Shown: positions 44,511 through 54,179 of the stretch, one piece after another
How the letters are laid out: the number at the start of each line of letters is the position of its first letter
Numbering within the stretch: the first letter of the stretch is position 1
DNA from: Arion vulgaris
Taxonomy: Eukaryota; Mollusca; Gastropoda; Stylommatophora; Arionidae
DNA: 64,000 nt
Reading direction: 5' to 3'
NCBI GenBank assembly: GCA_020796225.1
Contig: CM036771.1
Span: forward strand, 33,244,703 to 33,308,702
Made by a program: the position numbers and the translations under genes
Notes under the pieces: generated by a model
Seen by the model: only the letters and a program-made list of their open reading frames with translations
Told to the model about the DNA's origin: nothing
The model's database searches: none

Positions 44511-44646
44511 CAAATGGCATCAGCTTAAGATTGATAAAGGGGACAGAGTCTACGCCCAAACACGTTGCAGCATCAGGTGTATTCGGATCACCAAAGGGAT
44601 GTCTACCTACCTTCAGGCATTTTGGTTGGAACGTCAGATTATCGAG
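44511..44646 (+). CDS. C1q exon C2
   Basis: Follows a pyrimidine-rich acceptor (CTTTTTTCAG). Phase-1 reading gives A-N-G-I-S-L-R-L-I-K-G, then a missing base before GGGGACAGAG shifts to G-D-R-V-Y-A-Q-T-R-C-S. Further on F-W-L-E or, in the other frame, G-I-L-V-G-T-S-D-Y-R. Donor GT at 44,647 leaves phase 1, and joining to A3 gives R-D-G-N-V-G-F-T-A-G-F. Two bases shorter than C1. The last exon of module 2; lesions are single-base and may be sequence errors. Confidence 0.75.
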
Positions 44647-44749
44647 GTTAGAGTGATTTGATTGACACCATTCAATTCTTATTCTTCCTTTGTTGTCACC
44701 TGCTACGGGTTGTTGCCTAGTGTCGTTTTTTTCTGTTTTTGTCTTGCGC

Positions 44750-44930
44750 TGTTCTGGTAGCTTGGGTGATTGTTATTTTTGCTCTTTGACAGGATTATGC
44801 TATGCATATAACCATCTTTTTCGTGGTCTTCCTCACGCCTTCTTTCCTTATGTTCGGTTGTAGAAGAATATGTATACTGTGGAGCTTGGATGAATTCTCA
44901 TTAGTGGCAAACCACTTTATTTTGTTTTTT
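44750..44930 (-). pseudogene. Retrotransposon 3' tail fragment
   Basis: CTTGGGTGATTGTTATTTTT, GACAGGATTATGCTATGCAT, TAACCATCTTTTTCGTGGTC and GTAGAAGAATATGTATACTG match 42.16-42.30 kb. Confidence 0.5.
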
Positions 44931-44954
44931 CAAAATTCAATTCTGTTTTATAAA

Positions 44955-45230
44955 TTTGGCTGATGCTACAAATAAGAATGAACAAATTGAGACATTTTGG
45001 ACATATACAGAGACACGAAGGGCGGGAAAGACCATCATGGGAGGAGACATCCCGGCAAAGAGGAGAAGAGGAAGACCACGGAGAAGATGGATATAGAAAG
45101 AGGATATACTAATCAACTTGTCATGGATGGGTACGTTGAGTAAATGGACTCTGAAATTGCTGCTGTAGCAGAGGACAGAGCAGAATTGAAAACCCAATGT
45201 GCTATGACGTCGATAGTATAACATAACATA
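44955..45230 (+). pseudogene. RTE-like 3' tail
   Basis: Reads A-D-A-T-N-K-N-E-Q-I-E-T-F-W, G-G-D-I-P-A-K-R-R-R-G-R-P-R-R-R-W-I. The 3' part, ending GACGTCGATAGTATAACATA, is the same as at 63.60-63.72 kb. Confidence 0.65.
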
Positions 45231-45234
45231 ACAA

Positions 45235-45620
45235 ACATTAAAGAAAAAAATTGAAGCTTTGAAACAAGGTGTTGCAGAACAGTTCTCAGAACATCGTGGA
45301 CAAGGAAAGAAAAAAAAAAAAAGACATCCTCAAGCCCCGCATCCCGAGGAGCATTGACTTATAAATAACATCATGTCCCGAAAGATGAAATATTTTGGCC
45401 ACGTTAAACGTCACAGTGGTTTCAAATAAATAGCAATGGAAGACATGGTCTTGGAGTACGAGACAGGGGACGACCAAGACGAAGGTGTCAGCAGGACATC
45501 ATACAAACTTTGATGAACATGACGCTGGAGGAAGCGGGAGAACTTACAAGAGTCAGAATGTTTTTTCCGACGGGTTGTATAAAAGCGTTTCGCAAGGGGC
45601 ATGCTACTACTTGAAATCAA
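45235..45620 (+). pseudogene. RTE-like 3' tail, second subfamily
   Basis: Contains M-K-Y-F-G-H-V-K-R-H-S-G-F-K, then G-D-D-Q-D-E-G-V and E-N-L-Q-E-S. Parallels 9.90-10.11 kb. Ends only 70 bp before exon A3. Confidence 0.55.
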
Positions 45621-45688
45621 CAATGCAGAAATATTTTATAGATCATATTTGATCAGATCTCAATAGTTATATTCATTTATGTCATCAG

Positions 45689-45825
45689 ATGGAAATGTTG
45701 GATTCACTGCTGGTTTTAAGACTCACCAGACAATACGAGCAGGTGGAAGAGTTGCATATGATCAAGTGTTTACTAACGACGGAAACGGCTACAACGCCAT
45801 CTCAGGCGTGTTCACAGCACCAAAG
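45689..45825 (+). CDS. C1q exon A3
   Basis: 137-bp exon after GTCATCAG and before GTAATA. Reads G-N-V-G-F-T-A-G-F-K-T, then G-G-R-V-A-Y-D-Q-V-F-T-N-D-G-N-G-Y-N, then S-G-V-F-T-A-P-K. Same length and phases (1 in, 0 out) as A2, and about 60 percent identical to it by eye. No lesions. Preceded at the gene level by C2 and followed by B3. Confidence 0.9.
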
Positions 45826-45839
45826 GTAATATATCTAAT

Positions 45840-46080
45840 ATGTTTAACGCGGAACGAAAACGAGTGGTTGAATGGTAGAGGAGGCGTTCTTGAAGGAAAC
45901 TTTCGTGTTCACTCTCGGTACGGTCGAAACTTTGTCTTTAGAGAAACAATAACCAATGACCAGTATCGTAGGATGGTGAATCAGGAAAAGACATCAGTGA
46001 GCAACATCTCTCTCTCTCGCGATCGTTCTTTTTTCGGTCATTTCTATCATTCTTATTGTGATATATAAACTGCCTTTGCC
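45840..46080 (+). other. Open-frame continuation and shared short repeat
   Basis: The A3 frame stays open past the donor to 46,068 (129 residues in all). The extra part (N-G-R-G-G-V-L-E-G-N-F-R-V-H-S-R) resembles no C1q sequence. 46,015-46,070 matches 650-720 (GATCGTTCTTTTTTC, CATTCTTATTGTGATATATA), so it is repeat rather than exon. Confidence 0.3.
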
Positions 46081-46084
46081 AAGA

Positions 46085-46990
46085 ACGAATTTTACGTAAC
46101 AATCTTCAGTATCTTTTGGAGCTCGGGTGCTTGTCCTTCGGCGACGTGTCCGATTTCAACCAGCGTTTACTGGGTTCGCTCTCCGTCAGCATTTGACTGT
46201 CCCCAGCCAACCTGCAAGGCGGCAGGTTGCTATTTTCTTTGGGTAGCGACCCAGACGACCTACCCTCCCGAACTGTTAAGTCATCTCCCCGGTTGCCGGT
46301 CTTGTTGTGGATTATTTGGGTTTTCTTTCTGTCCAGTCTTGTGACAGTTTATTCCCCCAGCCCTTGATTGTCCCAATCTAACTACATAGGCAGTAGTAGT
46401 TCCTGGAGCGGAAACGCGCACGGGATTAAAGCTCTAATGAACTTTCCAGTTTTTCTGCATATTTTGGTGGTCCGCTCACCCGTACACCTGCCACATCCTC
46501 CCCTACCTCCATCCCCCACCGTTGGCCTCCCCGTGCATCGCCCCATGCGTGATCGCTCTGGCTGGTGCCTGCCACCATTTCCATCAGTTCTCACCGTGCT
46601 CACATTTACCATACCTCTAGGTGTCCGGACACGGAATTCAACTCGTGCCCCAACCTTGGGACTCATAGTTTCGCTATATGGCCCCACGTGCTACTCATCT
46701 TGGGCCAAATTTTTGTCCGCGGGCCCACATCTATTCTCTGGATGCACCCTCATTCCTTTATGGCTATCCTTTCCTTTTTTCCCATCGGCAGGGGAATAAT
46801 AGTCACTCTGGGATTCCGCTCGTCTGTGTTGCGAGCGGATTCACCCAACGCGACCACGTCTGCATCCCTACCCATACCATAGTAGCTCTCCATCGATCAC
46901 TACCCGCTTAGCCAGGCAGAAATCAATGTCTGTTACCAGGGCCACCACGTGGAGGTGAGGTAAGATCTTGATTAGTGCCAGCTCACCAAT
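46085..46990. other. GC-rich island with repeat Y and unassigned frames
   Basis: Markedly richer in G+C than its surroundings. 46,110-46,200 is repeat Y in reverse. 46,380-46,910 has overlapping frames: 101 residues on the minus strand (Arg/Gly-rich, G-G-R-G-G-C-G-R-C-T-G) and 143, 105 and 77 residues on +. No motif I can name. Candidate ORF1 or 5' region of an undescribed element. Confidence 0.3.
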
Positions 46991-47099
46991 CCTGGAGCAA
47001 TGTTGCCCCTTTGCCTTTGACCCCGAGAAACATTGAAATCAATTCAAACGTTCACCATGTTCAACAAAATCTGGAAAGCTAAAAAATTAATCTTCAAAC

Positions 47100-47348
47100 A
47101 TCTTCTTTGAACGCTCCATATCAATCAATTGTTAATCCCCTCTATGTGATTTGTATGTGATCTGAGCCTAAGAGCGATTGTACGATGTGACAGTTATGCG
47201 CCTACAAGTAGGCCAGAACATCTGATTTCTACGATTATTTTTATTTACCAGGTTGCTTTCCCAGTGTCCTACGTCAGCCGCCTCACGACATGCCTTGTAT
47301 GTCGCAGTATTATATTCTTTGCTCCCTTGCGAGCCCCGGCAACACATA
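47100..47348 (-). repeat. Repeat X, reverse, near full length
   Basis: Starts TCTTCTTTGAACGCTCCATATC and ends CCTTGCGAGCCCCGGCAACA. One of the best copies for defining X. Confidence 0.85.
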
Positions 47349-47469
47349 AGTTCAAACAAAAATACTAGAAATATTTGAAATGTTGATTGCTGTAATGACA
47401 AGTGAGCTCTTCATGATGCAGGAACTACCTGTTTTTTGAAGACAAACAATTAATGACACATCTGTAATA

Positions 47470-47985
47470 TTAGTTAGATAATGTTCTATTATTAGTATTA
47501 TCCATCATCAATGTCGTATCCTTAAGGACGTTGTTCTTTTGCAGCGCATCTGGAAATTGAATCTGTCTTTGCCAGTTCACCACTTTGTCGATGGTCATAT
47601 TCATGGTTTCTTTAATAACTTGTAGCCATCTTCTTCTTGGTCTGCCTCCGCGTCCTGGGACCCTACCCTCTAATATTGATCCCCTCAGCCAATGATGATG
47701 CTTGATATGGCCAAAGTATCTAATATTTCTGTATTGTATATTGTTTATCAGCCAATTGTCTTTAACATTCAGTTCTTTTAGGACATCAGTGTTCTTTCTT
47801 TTTCTGTCCATGGTATTCGTATGATCTTTCTGAGCATTTCGTTTCGAAGGACTGGATTTTCGTTCCGTTTTCTTGTAGTGGTCCCCTGATTCACAACCAT
47901 CAGTAGTCACTGGTATGTTCTCGGTATTTGTGATTCTAATATTTTGCTGATGCTTTGCCACCATGTTCTTCATAGTGTTGTATGA
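47470..47985 (-). pseudogene. RTE-like ORF2 C-terminus, longest open tail
   Basis: 172-residue frame. In order: M-D-R-K-R-K-N-T-D-V-L-K-E-L-N-V-K-D-N (about residues 60-80), I-R-Y-F-G-H-I-K-H-H-H-W-L-R-G-S-I-L-E-G, G-R-G-G-R-P-R-R-R-W-L-Q-V-I-K, then V-V-N-W-Q-R-Q-I-Q-F. This is the standard post-RT tail. The N-T-D-V-L-K-E-L-N-V segment is the ancestor of the 56-bp array at 57.8 kb, and the segment just before it corresponds to the ~54-bp array at 35.9 kb. Intron between A3 and B3. Confidence 0.75.
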
Positions 47986-48084
47986 CAATCTGTTTAGATC
48001 TCTTTGGAGCAGTCGCCGTTTTTGTTGACTATCGATCCCAGGTATTCGTAGCTCTTTATATATTGGAGTTCTTCATTGTTTATT

Positions 48085-48270
48085 TGGATGTTAGGTGTGT
48101 GTTTTGTTTTTTATCGTATTATATATTCCTCTCATATTTAATAGTATATTCCTCTTGATATTCATTATTATATTTCTCTCCGTATTCATTAATATATTCC
48201 TCTCCATACTAATGATTATATTCCTCTGCATATCCATTATTATATTATGTTTCTCTCCATATTTCATTTT
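48085..48270. repeat. AT-rich ~28-bp tandem repeat
   Basis: TATTCCTCTCCATATTCATTAT repeated about six times with drift; gives a spurious hydrophobic frame on +. Confidence 0.7.
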
Positions 48271-48289
48271 ATATATTGGTTGTTGGTTA

Positions 48290-48810
48290 GTTACTAAGCT
48301 GACGTCATTGCACTCCGGGCAGACCCATAGGTGCTAAATCTCCCCCAACAGATATCGAAGAGTATGCATACTGATGGTTCCTGTGGCTCGTGATTAAACA
48401 CACTTTCCCACTCTGCCTCTCAGGCATCCAGTTCGGGCTTGAACAACGGTTAACTCCAAACCGCTAAATCGCTTGATCGATTCAACATCGATATTAGTGT
48501 CCTCATCCAACAGAGAGTCTCGAAGAGACCGAAGGATATCCCCTTATCCATCTTCAACTCCCCAACAATCGATGCTGATGCAAGCCTGTCCGCTCTCTCA
48601 TTACCGTAAACACCCCCATGCCCAGGACAGTATATCCACGTAAGCCGCTGGAGGTTAGAAACTTCTATACGACATCCACTCATACCGAAACCTGCCCTTC
48701 TGGATCTTGGAAGCATCGACTGAGAGTCAGATACAACAACTGCCCCAGTAAAGAAGTCCCCAGAAATCCCAAAGGAGGGCAGCAGTAACGGCCTCAACCT
48801 CCATCCTCAT
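48290..48810 (-). pseudogene. Non-LTR RNase H domain fragment
   Basis: 115-residue minus frame (48,450-48,797): V-V-V-S-D-S-Q-S-M-L, then W-I-Y-C-P-G-H-G-G-V-Y-G-N-E-R-A-D-R-L-A, a good RNase H C-terminal half with catalytic Asp and His. Low-coordinate end TGACGTCATTGCACTCCGGG is the 3' end of the element. Best of three copies of this family. Confidence 0.75.
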
Positions 48811-48879
48811 ACTAGAAGTAGTATGTATACTTTATATATATATTTTTTTGTTATAACAAAAGTGCCATGGCTGCCGATG

Positions 48880-49600
48880 TAGGCGAACATGTCTCACAAT
48901 TTTCTCCCGGGGCAATTAATCGTTCAGACATCGATCTTATGTCGAACCATGATGTTAGAACTTCCAACATCTTCTCCCCCTGTCTTCCACGATCTTTCCC
49001 TTCCCCGAATTTTACCTGTAGTCACCAAATGTGTTAAACATTCTCTTCCCATTATATGCCCGAAGAACCTTGATTTTCTGATTCTTATTCTTTTGATAAG
49101 GTTTCTTCGGGGCAGTTTTGATTTAAAACCTCCTCTTTTTTCTCCTGTCCCATGCCATTCAGCATTTTTCTGTAAAACCACATCTCTGTGACTTCCAATG
49201 ATCTTATTGATTGCTTGTCCATGATTCGCTGCCATATATTTGTGATGGTTCAATAGAAGACTAGAGTATTCGTTTTCGCAGTGCCATTTGGTAGTGAATT
49301 CACGCATACTGTATTTTCATTTTACAAACAATAGTTTCACTGAGCTATTTCTACTCCTAATCTTTGTTTTACATCTTCCATCTGATGTTAGGAATGTTCC
49401 CAAATACTTGAATCGATGGACTTGTGTTATTTATTTTGATATTGCATTGTTTTGTTTTATGCTTCTTCTTGTTAACCATTCAAGACTGATTGTAAAGTCT
49501 GTTTTCTTTATTCATCTTTTAAACCTTACTTTTCACTTTTCTAATATGTCTTTCGCCTATAGATCTTGCTTATTTGTCATGAGAATTGTATCATAAGCAT
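48880..49600 (-). pseudogene. RTE-like reverse transcriptase, YLG box to tail
   Basis: Minus strand near 49,400 reads V-H-R-F-K-Y-L-G-T-F-L-T-S-D-G-R-C, then over breaks to the 127-residue frame 48,924-49,307 with R-I-R-I-R-K-S-R-F-F-G-H-I-M-G-R-E, T-T-G-K-I-R-G-R-E-R. A different RTE-like subfamily from the one at 47.5 kb (LVTTGKIxGKRxRGRxR ending). Ends 64 bp before exon B3. Confidence 0.7.
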
Positions 49601-49663
49601 GTCTTTGATTGTTCATATATTGACCCCATTTGTACAGTTGTTTAAACTGAATTTTTTCCGTAG

Positions 49664-49791
49664 GCTGGACTTTACTTGTTCTTCATTTCTGAATTAAATC
49701 AACCGAATAAGTTGTTCCTGTTTGACCTTTACCACAACGATGATTATATGATATCCTCATTTGGGAGTAACCTACTGGCCAATGTCAGGGA
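49664..49791 (+). CDS. C1q exon B3
   Basis: After TTTTTTCCGTAG. Reads A-G-L-Y-L-F-F-I-S-E-L-N-Q-P-N-K-L-F-L-F, D-L-Y-H-N-D-D-Y-M-I-S-S-F-G-S-N-L-L-A-N-V-R. Joined in phase 0 to A3 it makes T-A-P-K-A-G-L-Y-L-F, the core C1q signature. Likely donor GAG then GTAGGG (GT at 49,792); this leaves phase 2, one base off from B1. No stop or frame break inside the exon. Confidence 0.85.
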
Positions 49792-49825
49792 GGTAGGGCA
49801 GTGACTAATCAATATAATTGAAGGT

Positions 49826-49940
49826 TGTAGTAAGAACATGAGTCTAATATTGATTGATGGATTGATTGATATGATTGAAGTTGTAGTAAGAACATGAGTC
49901 TATATTGATGGGTGGATTGATTGATATGACACCATCAGTT
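49826..49940. repeat. 57-bp direct duplication
   Basis: GTTGTAGTAAGAACATGAGT with TATTGATGGATTGATTGATATGA occurs twice just past exon B3. Confidence 0.8.
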
Positions 49941-49984
49941 CACTTCAGTGAGTAACCATGTGTGTTTGATCTCTTCACACAGGA

Positions 49985-50225
49985 ATATTTTCAGCTGCAG
50001 TGCACGAACTCCCCAGGACCGATGAGGGGTCCAATGTAATTTTGGGAAAAAGGTGAAGATACGTTTTGTAGGGAAATTGACAAAATCTATTCTAATTGAT
50101 TTTGCCCGGACAGCGACTTTCCAGCCTGCACTTCTCGATTTTGAACTGCCAATAGTTCTTTACCATCATATTGAACACGAGACCCCGGTTCATCTTGGTC
50201 TTCGATGAACTAGGAAACAAAAGAA
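49985..50225 (-). mobile_element. tRNA-SINE body (family of 55.1-55.4 kb)
   Basis: TGCACGAACTCCCCAGGACC, GGGGTCCAATGTAATTTTGG, TTTTGCCCGGACAGC, ACTTCTCGATTTTGAACTGCC and CTTCGATGAACTAGGAA follow the order of 55.08-55.29 kb. Confidence 0.5.
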
Positions 50226-50445
50226 TACTTACCACTGTCACCTACAAGGGGATGACTTAAGAGGCGACTAATGTGGGGTCTAGGAAGCTACCCAGTAAAG
50301 AAAAAACATGTCAGAAATCGAGTTCTGGGGCCCACTTGTAAGGGCATACTCCAAAAACGTACAATCGCTCTTAGGCTCAGAACACATGTAAATCACACAG
50401 AGTGGTTTAACAAGTGGTCGATATGGAGCATTGAAAGAATAAGAA
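50226..50445 (+). repeat. Repeat X, forward
   Basis: ACTGTCACCTACAAGG, TTAAGAGGCGACTAATGTGG, CTAGGAAGCTACCCAGTAAA, CGTACAATCGCTCTTAGGCT, AGTGGTTTAACAAGTGGTCG and GAAAGAATAAGAAG end. Its left end runs into the SINE body. Confidence 0.8.
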
Positions 50446-50754
50446 GTTGAGCGTTGCATTGCATCTTTTCTTGCATTATAAAGAAGATTTAGATGGATTG
50501 GAGTAAGAAATGAAATTATCATACATTATCATGACATGCGTCGCCTGGGAAATGTCTCGATCAAATAGGACTGATACCATGCTCTATAACTCCAGATGTG
50601 GTACATTTAAGTGGGGGGTTTTTCTGTACGAATGTGTGAAACCTTTGGTTAGCCTTTACCTTTCGCTGAAGTTCTTGAGTTGATTACGGACCGCGCCTTT
50701 CTGTTCAGGAGTGATTTGTTTTTTAGAGATCCATATGATTATTGCTGGAGCTAC

Positions 50755-51020
50755 TGAGTTCGTACTTTGTGCAGTACTTTCGGTAGGTGGTGTCCATTTC
50801 TGTGTGGTACTGAGTCATCATCAAATACTTGTCCTTTCCGGAACTTGACTCCCATAACAACAGTCCTGAAAAATTGTCTGTGCTGCGGTTGACCGGCGTC
50901 AGCAGCAGTCTTTTTTAGATCATCAAGACATCTGGCGTCACTAAGTCTTCCTCTCATTCTTCTTACCATTCCCTTCAAAATTATCTTCTCTAGGCTCTCA
51001 TTTGTTTGATGATCCGACAT
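50755..51020 (-). pseudogene. SINE end joined to a retrotransposon tail
   Basis: 50,767-50,812 (GTGCAGTACTTTCGGTAGGT, GGTGTCCATTTCTGT) is the body of the 28.6 kb SINE in the opposite orientation. 50,830-51,020 on the minus strand reads E-K-I-I-L-K-G-M-V-R-R-M-R-G-R, D-D-L-K-K-T-A-A-D-A-G, a non-LTR 3' coding tail. One 89-residue frame spans both by chance. Confidence 0.5.
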
Positions 51021-51068
51021 TTTAAATTTTCCTTGATGTTACGCTCTTTTAAAAGCCAACTATCTAGG

Positions 51069-51474
51069 CATAGGTTCCCAACCTTTGTGGAACGAGCGCC
51101 CCATTTTCATTGAATAATTCGCCACGCCCCCTTGGTAAACTATATTGAATACTATAAATTGAAAAACAAGGACAATTTTTAAGTTATTTTATTAGATAGA
51201 ATACCAATATTACCTTTTTGCTACAGTATCGTTGATACAATTTATGTTATAATGTATTTATTGGAGCTAACTAGATGTTTATGAAACTAATTTTTTGATG
51301 TTTGGTGACATTTTTGTCATCAATAATTTTAAATCGCCGCATTCCTCTATTGACAATCTGTTTCGTTTTTTTGTAGTCTGGTGACCATGATAAATCCTCT
51401 TTCAGCTAAATTTGATGATTGGAATACAATGAACAACTTCACAGGGGGCTTTACGCCCACTTTGGGAAACGCTG
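51069..51474. mobile_element. Non-autonomous hAT-like element, 406 bp
   Basis: Ends CATAGGTTCCCAACCTTTGTG (51,069) and, reversed, CAGCGTTTCCCAAAGTGGGCG (51,474), matching hAT-type inverted repeats. Flanked by ATCTAGG (51,062-51,068) and ATCTAGA (51,475-51,481), a near-perfect target duplication of the expected size. AT-rich interior, no transposase. Confidence 0.75.
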
Positions 51475-51639
51475 ATCTAGAGGGACTGGCCCATATGGAG
51501 TAACATTTTGCACAATGACGTCAATCCTTGGTCTTTAGAACATTTAGGCACATTTGTGTCGTGTTGGACAATATACATACACTTTGGTTGAAATTTGGAT
51601 ATGCCTGTCCTACATGCAATAGTGGTCTATAGAGGAGAG

Positions 51640-52145
51640 ATGCATGGTACTCACATTCTCACATCAAGCCACTTCTTTTCTTTCTTTCTTCCACTATTTA
51701 CTTCTCTTTAGAAGTGTTGGGGAGGAGGATGAAGCGATCTTCTGTGTGCTTGTTTTAAAGCACTTTGTAAACTATATTTATTTTTGTAAGCTGTTCTTGA
51801 TGCCATCGCTCCATCTTTTGCGTGGACTTCCTCTTGCTTTGTACTCATTATACTTTTTTTGTGTGGTTCTCTGTGGTAGGCGATACCAGGCATTTTTTAC
51901 CAGGTGTCCAAACCATTTAATGTTTTGTTTTTAGAATTGCTTGACTGGTTTCACATCCAGTCTTCTTCTGATTTCTTCATTTCTAATTTTGTCTCTTACT
52001 GTCACATCTGCAGCTCTTCTAAGACACCTCATATCTGTCGTTATAATTTTCCGCTCATTAGCTGCTGTTATTGGCCATGTTTGAAACTGGTAACATAGTG
52101 TTGGCCAGAAAATCGTTCTTATGATATTTGCTTTAGTTTTAATTG
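51640..52145 (-). pseudogene. RTE-like RT 3' fragment
   Basis: Reads I-F-W-P-T-L-C-Y-Q-F-Q-T-W-P-I, then N-E-R-K-I-I-T-T-D-M-R-C-L-R-R, R-N-E-E-I-R-R-R-L-D-V-K-P-V with few breaks, then the K-R-W-like tail near 51,800. Best copy of the subfamily also at 3.54-4.02 kb. Ends about 100 bp before exon C3. Confidence 0.7.
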
Positions 52146-52251
52146 CATTGCATCAAAAACCCCACATCACAAAGTATGATTAACTTGCTTGTAAAACTAA
52201 TGCATGCAAACAACATTACAATATATATTTCATAATATTTGTTTTCTTCAG

Positions 52252-52372
52252 CAAATGATGTCGTTTTAAGACTAGAAAGGGGTGATAAGTTTACGTCGGG
52301 TCTCGCATGCTGTCAAGCGTTTCGGGAACAGAAATTGATGTCTACCTACTTTCACTGAGTATTGGGGCATAT
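52252..52372 (+). CDS. C1q exon C3, possibly terminal
   Basis: After GTTTTCTTCAG. Phase-1 reading A-N-D-V-V-L-R-L-E-R-G-D-K matches C1. Then a missing base shifts away from V-Y-V. A later frame gives S-G-T-E-I-D-V-Y. The end lacks a clear GT donor at the C1 or C2 position; one frame meets TGA at 52,355-52,357 and another runs to TAA at 52,406-52,408. It could be the last exon of a gene, or a damaged internal one. End coordinate uncertain by about 40 bp. Confidence 0.7.
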
Positions 52373-52594
52373 GATCATTTCGAAAAAAATAAGACCAACA
52401 AAAAGTAAACAGAGAGAAATTGGGAGCCCTTAACTTTTCTCAGAACTGTTTATGAATTAAAGAGATTTCCTTGCAATGGACTTTGTTACTTTCTTGTTAT
52501 TGTTATACATGAGGGTTTTTTTATAAAACTTCACACGTTTTCTTAATGAGATTATCATCAACTTATACATCTCCTTCTTCTACATCTTCTTCTC
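52373..52594. other. Spacer or 3' untranslated sequence
   Basis: AT-rich with a CTTCTTCTACATCTTCTTCTC run at 52,566-52,590. If C3 is terminal this would hold the 3' untranslated region; no AATAAA seen in the first 200 bp. Confidence 0.3.
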
Positions 52595-52915
52595 TTCGAA
52601 AGCCTATAATTTACCACTTGTTAACCGCTCTTTGTGATATGTATGTGATCTGAGCCCAAGAGCGATTGTATGTTGTGCCAGTTATATGTCTACAGGTAGG
52701 ACAGCACATCCGATTACTGCAAACTCTTTTTATTTACTAGAATAGCTTCCATAAGCCCTTACCTCAGTCGTCTCCTACGACATGTCTTGTAGATCGAAGT
52801 GTTACTATTCTTTGCCCCCTTGGAAACCACGCAACCACAGGCTCATCAGTCGCATCTTAGAATACGCATTGTAGACCTCAATGTTACTATTCTTTGTTCC
52901 CATTGTGGGTCCTGG
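52595..52915 (-). repeat. Repeat X, reverse, with duplicated end
   Basis: ACTTGTTAACCGCTCTTTGT, GTGATCTGAGCCCAAGAGCG, TACGACATGTCTTGTAG, TGTTACTATTCTTTGCCCCC. The last ~55 bp (TGTTACTATTCTTTG ...) occurs a second time at 52,880-52,920, and this second end runs into the 21-bp array. Confidence 0.85.
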
Positions 52916-53325
52916 CAACACATGGTCACTTCCTGGCAACACATGGTCACTTCTTGGCAACACATGGTCACATCCTGGCAACACATGGTCACTTCCTGGC
53001 AACACATGGTCACTTCCTGGCAAAACATGGTCACTTCCTGGCAACACATGGTCACTTCCTGGCAACACATGGTCACTTTCTGGCAGCACATGGTCACTTC
53101 CTGGCAACACATGGTCACTTCCTGGCAACACATGGTCACCCTTTGGGAACACATGGTCACTTCCTGGCAGCACATGTTCACTTCCTGGCAACACATGGTC
53201 ACTTCCTGGCAACACATGGTCAGTTCCTAGCAACACATGGTCACTTCCTGGCAAACCTGGTCACTTCCTGGCAGCACATGGTCACTTCCTGGCAAACATG
53301 GTCACTTCTGGCAAACATGGTCACT
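52912..53325. repeat. 21-bp minisatellite, about 19 units
   Basis: Unit CCTGGCAACACATGGTCACT-T. Because 21 is a multiple of 3, frames stay open on both strands (up to 162 residues), but these are by-products. The unit's CCTGGCAACACA is the terminal sequence of repeat X. Confidence 0.95.
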
Positions 53326-53514
53326 TAAAAATCTTCAATTTTATATGTATGTTTTCTAACGTTAGATAACATAACCCACCCACTCAACAATATTGTTATT
53401 TGATTTTTGTTAGCTTGCTATAAATGCAATCTGAATGGCGCTAATACTCGTATATCAAATATGATTGATTTGTGCGGGAAAACCTTGCATGTCCTATGTT
53501 ACAACAGTGTCCCT

Positions 53515-53545
53515 CGCATTCTTCTTCTTCTTCTTTTACTTTCGT
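53515..53545 (-). other. GAA-rich retrotransposon 3' end
   Basis: TTCTTCTTCTTCTTTTAC on +, i.e. a GAAGAAGAAGAA end on the minus strand, resembling the ends of the RTE-like copies. The 43-bp array begins immediately upstream of it in minus orientation. Confidence 0.5.
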
Positions 53546-53549
53546 CCGT

Positions 53550-54175
53550 TATGAATTCAGACGTAGCCATGATACAATGTGTGAAGTTTCTGGTAATTTG
53601 GGCGTAGCCATGACACAATGGGTGAAGTTTCCTGGTGAATTCAGACGTAGCCATGATACAATGGGTGAAGTTTCGGTGAATTAGAGTAGCCAACACAATG
53701 GGTGAAGTTTCCTGGTGAATTCAGACGTAGCCATGATACAATAGGTGAAGTTTCCTGGTGAATTCAGACGTAGCCATGACACAATGGGTGAAGTTTCTGG
53801 TGAATTCAGACGCCATGACACAATGGGTGAAGTTTCCTGGAAATTCAGACGTAGCCAGACAATTTGGGGGAAATTTCCTGGTGAATTCAGACGTAGCCAG
53901 ACACAATGGTGAAGTTTCCGGTGAATTCAGACGAGGGCCCTGACACAATGGGTGAAGTTTCCTGGTAAATTCAGACGTAGCCATGACACAATGGGTGAAG
54001 TTTCCGGGAACAGACGTAGCCATGACACAATGGGTGAAGTTTCCTGGTAAATTCAGACGTAGCCATGAAAAATGGGTGAAGTTTCCTGGTGAATTCAGAC
54101 GAGCCATACACAATGGGTGAAGTTTTCTGGTGAATTCAGACGTAGCCGGGCACAATGGGTGAAGTTTCCGGTGAA
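53550..54175. repeat. 43-bp minisatellite, about 14 units
   Basis: Unit GAATTCAGACGTAGCCATGA, CACAATGGGTGAAGTTTCCT, GGT, with deletions. The 144-residue minus frame of S-E-F-T-R-K-L-H-P-L-C repeats is a by-product. Confidence 0.95.
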
Positions 54176-54179
54176 TTGT

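Noticed and set aside
45840..46068. Coding extension of exon A3
   Set aside because: A good GT donor at 45,826 matches A2, and the later part is a dispersed repeat.
52799..53369. Five overlapping frames of 123-162 residues on both strands
   Set aside because: They are the six-frame translation of a 21-bp array; period divisible by 3 keeps all frames open. No start context, domain or splice evidence.
53721..54155. 144-residue minus-strand protein with S-E-F-T-R-K-L-H-P repeats
   Set aside because: By-product of the 43-bp array with scattered deletions; no single frame follows the repeat throughout.
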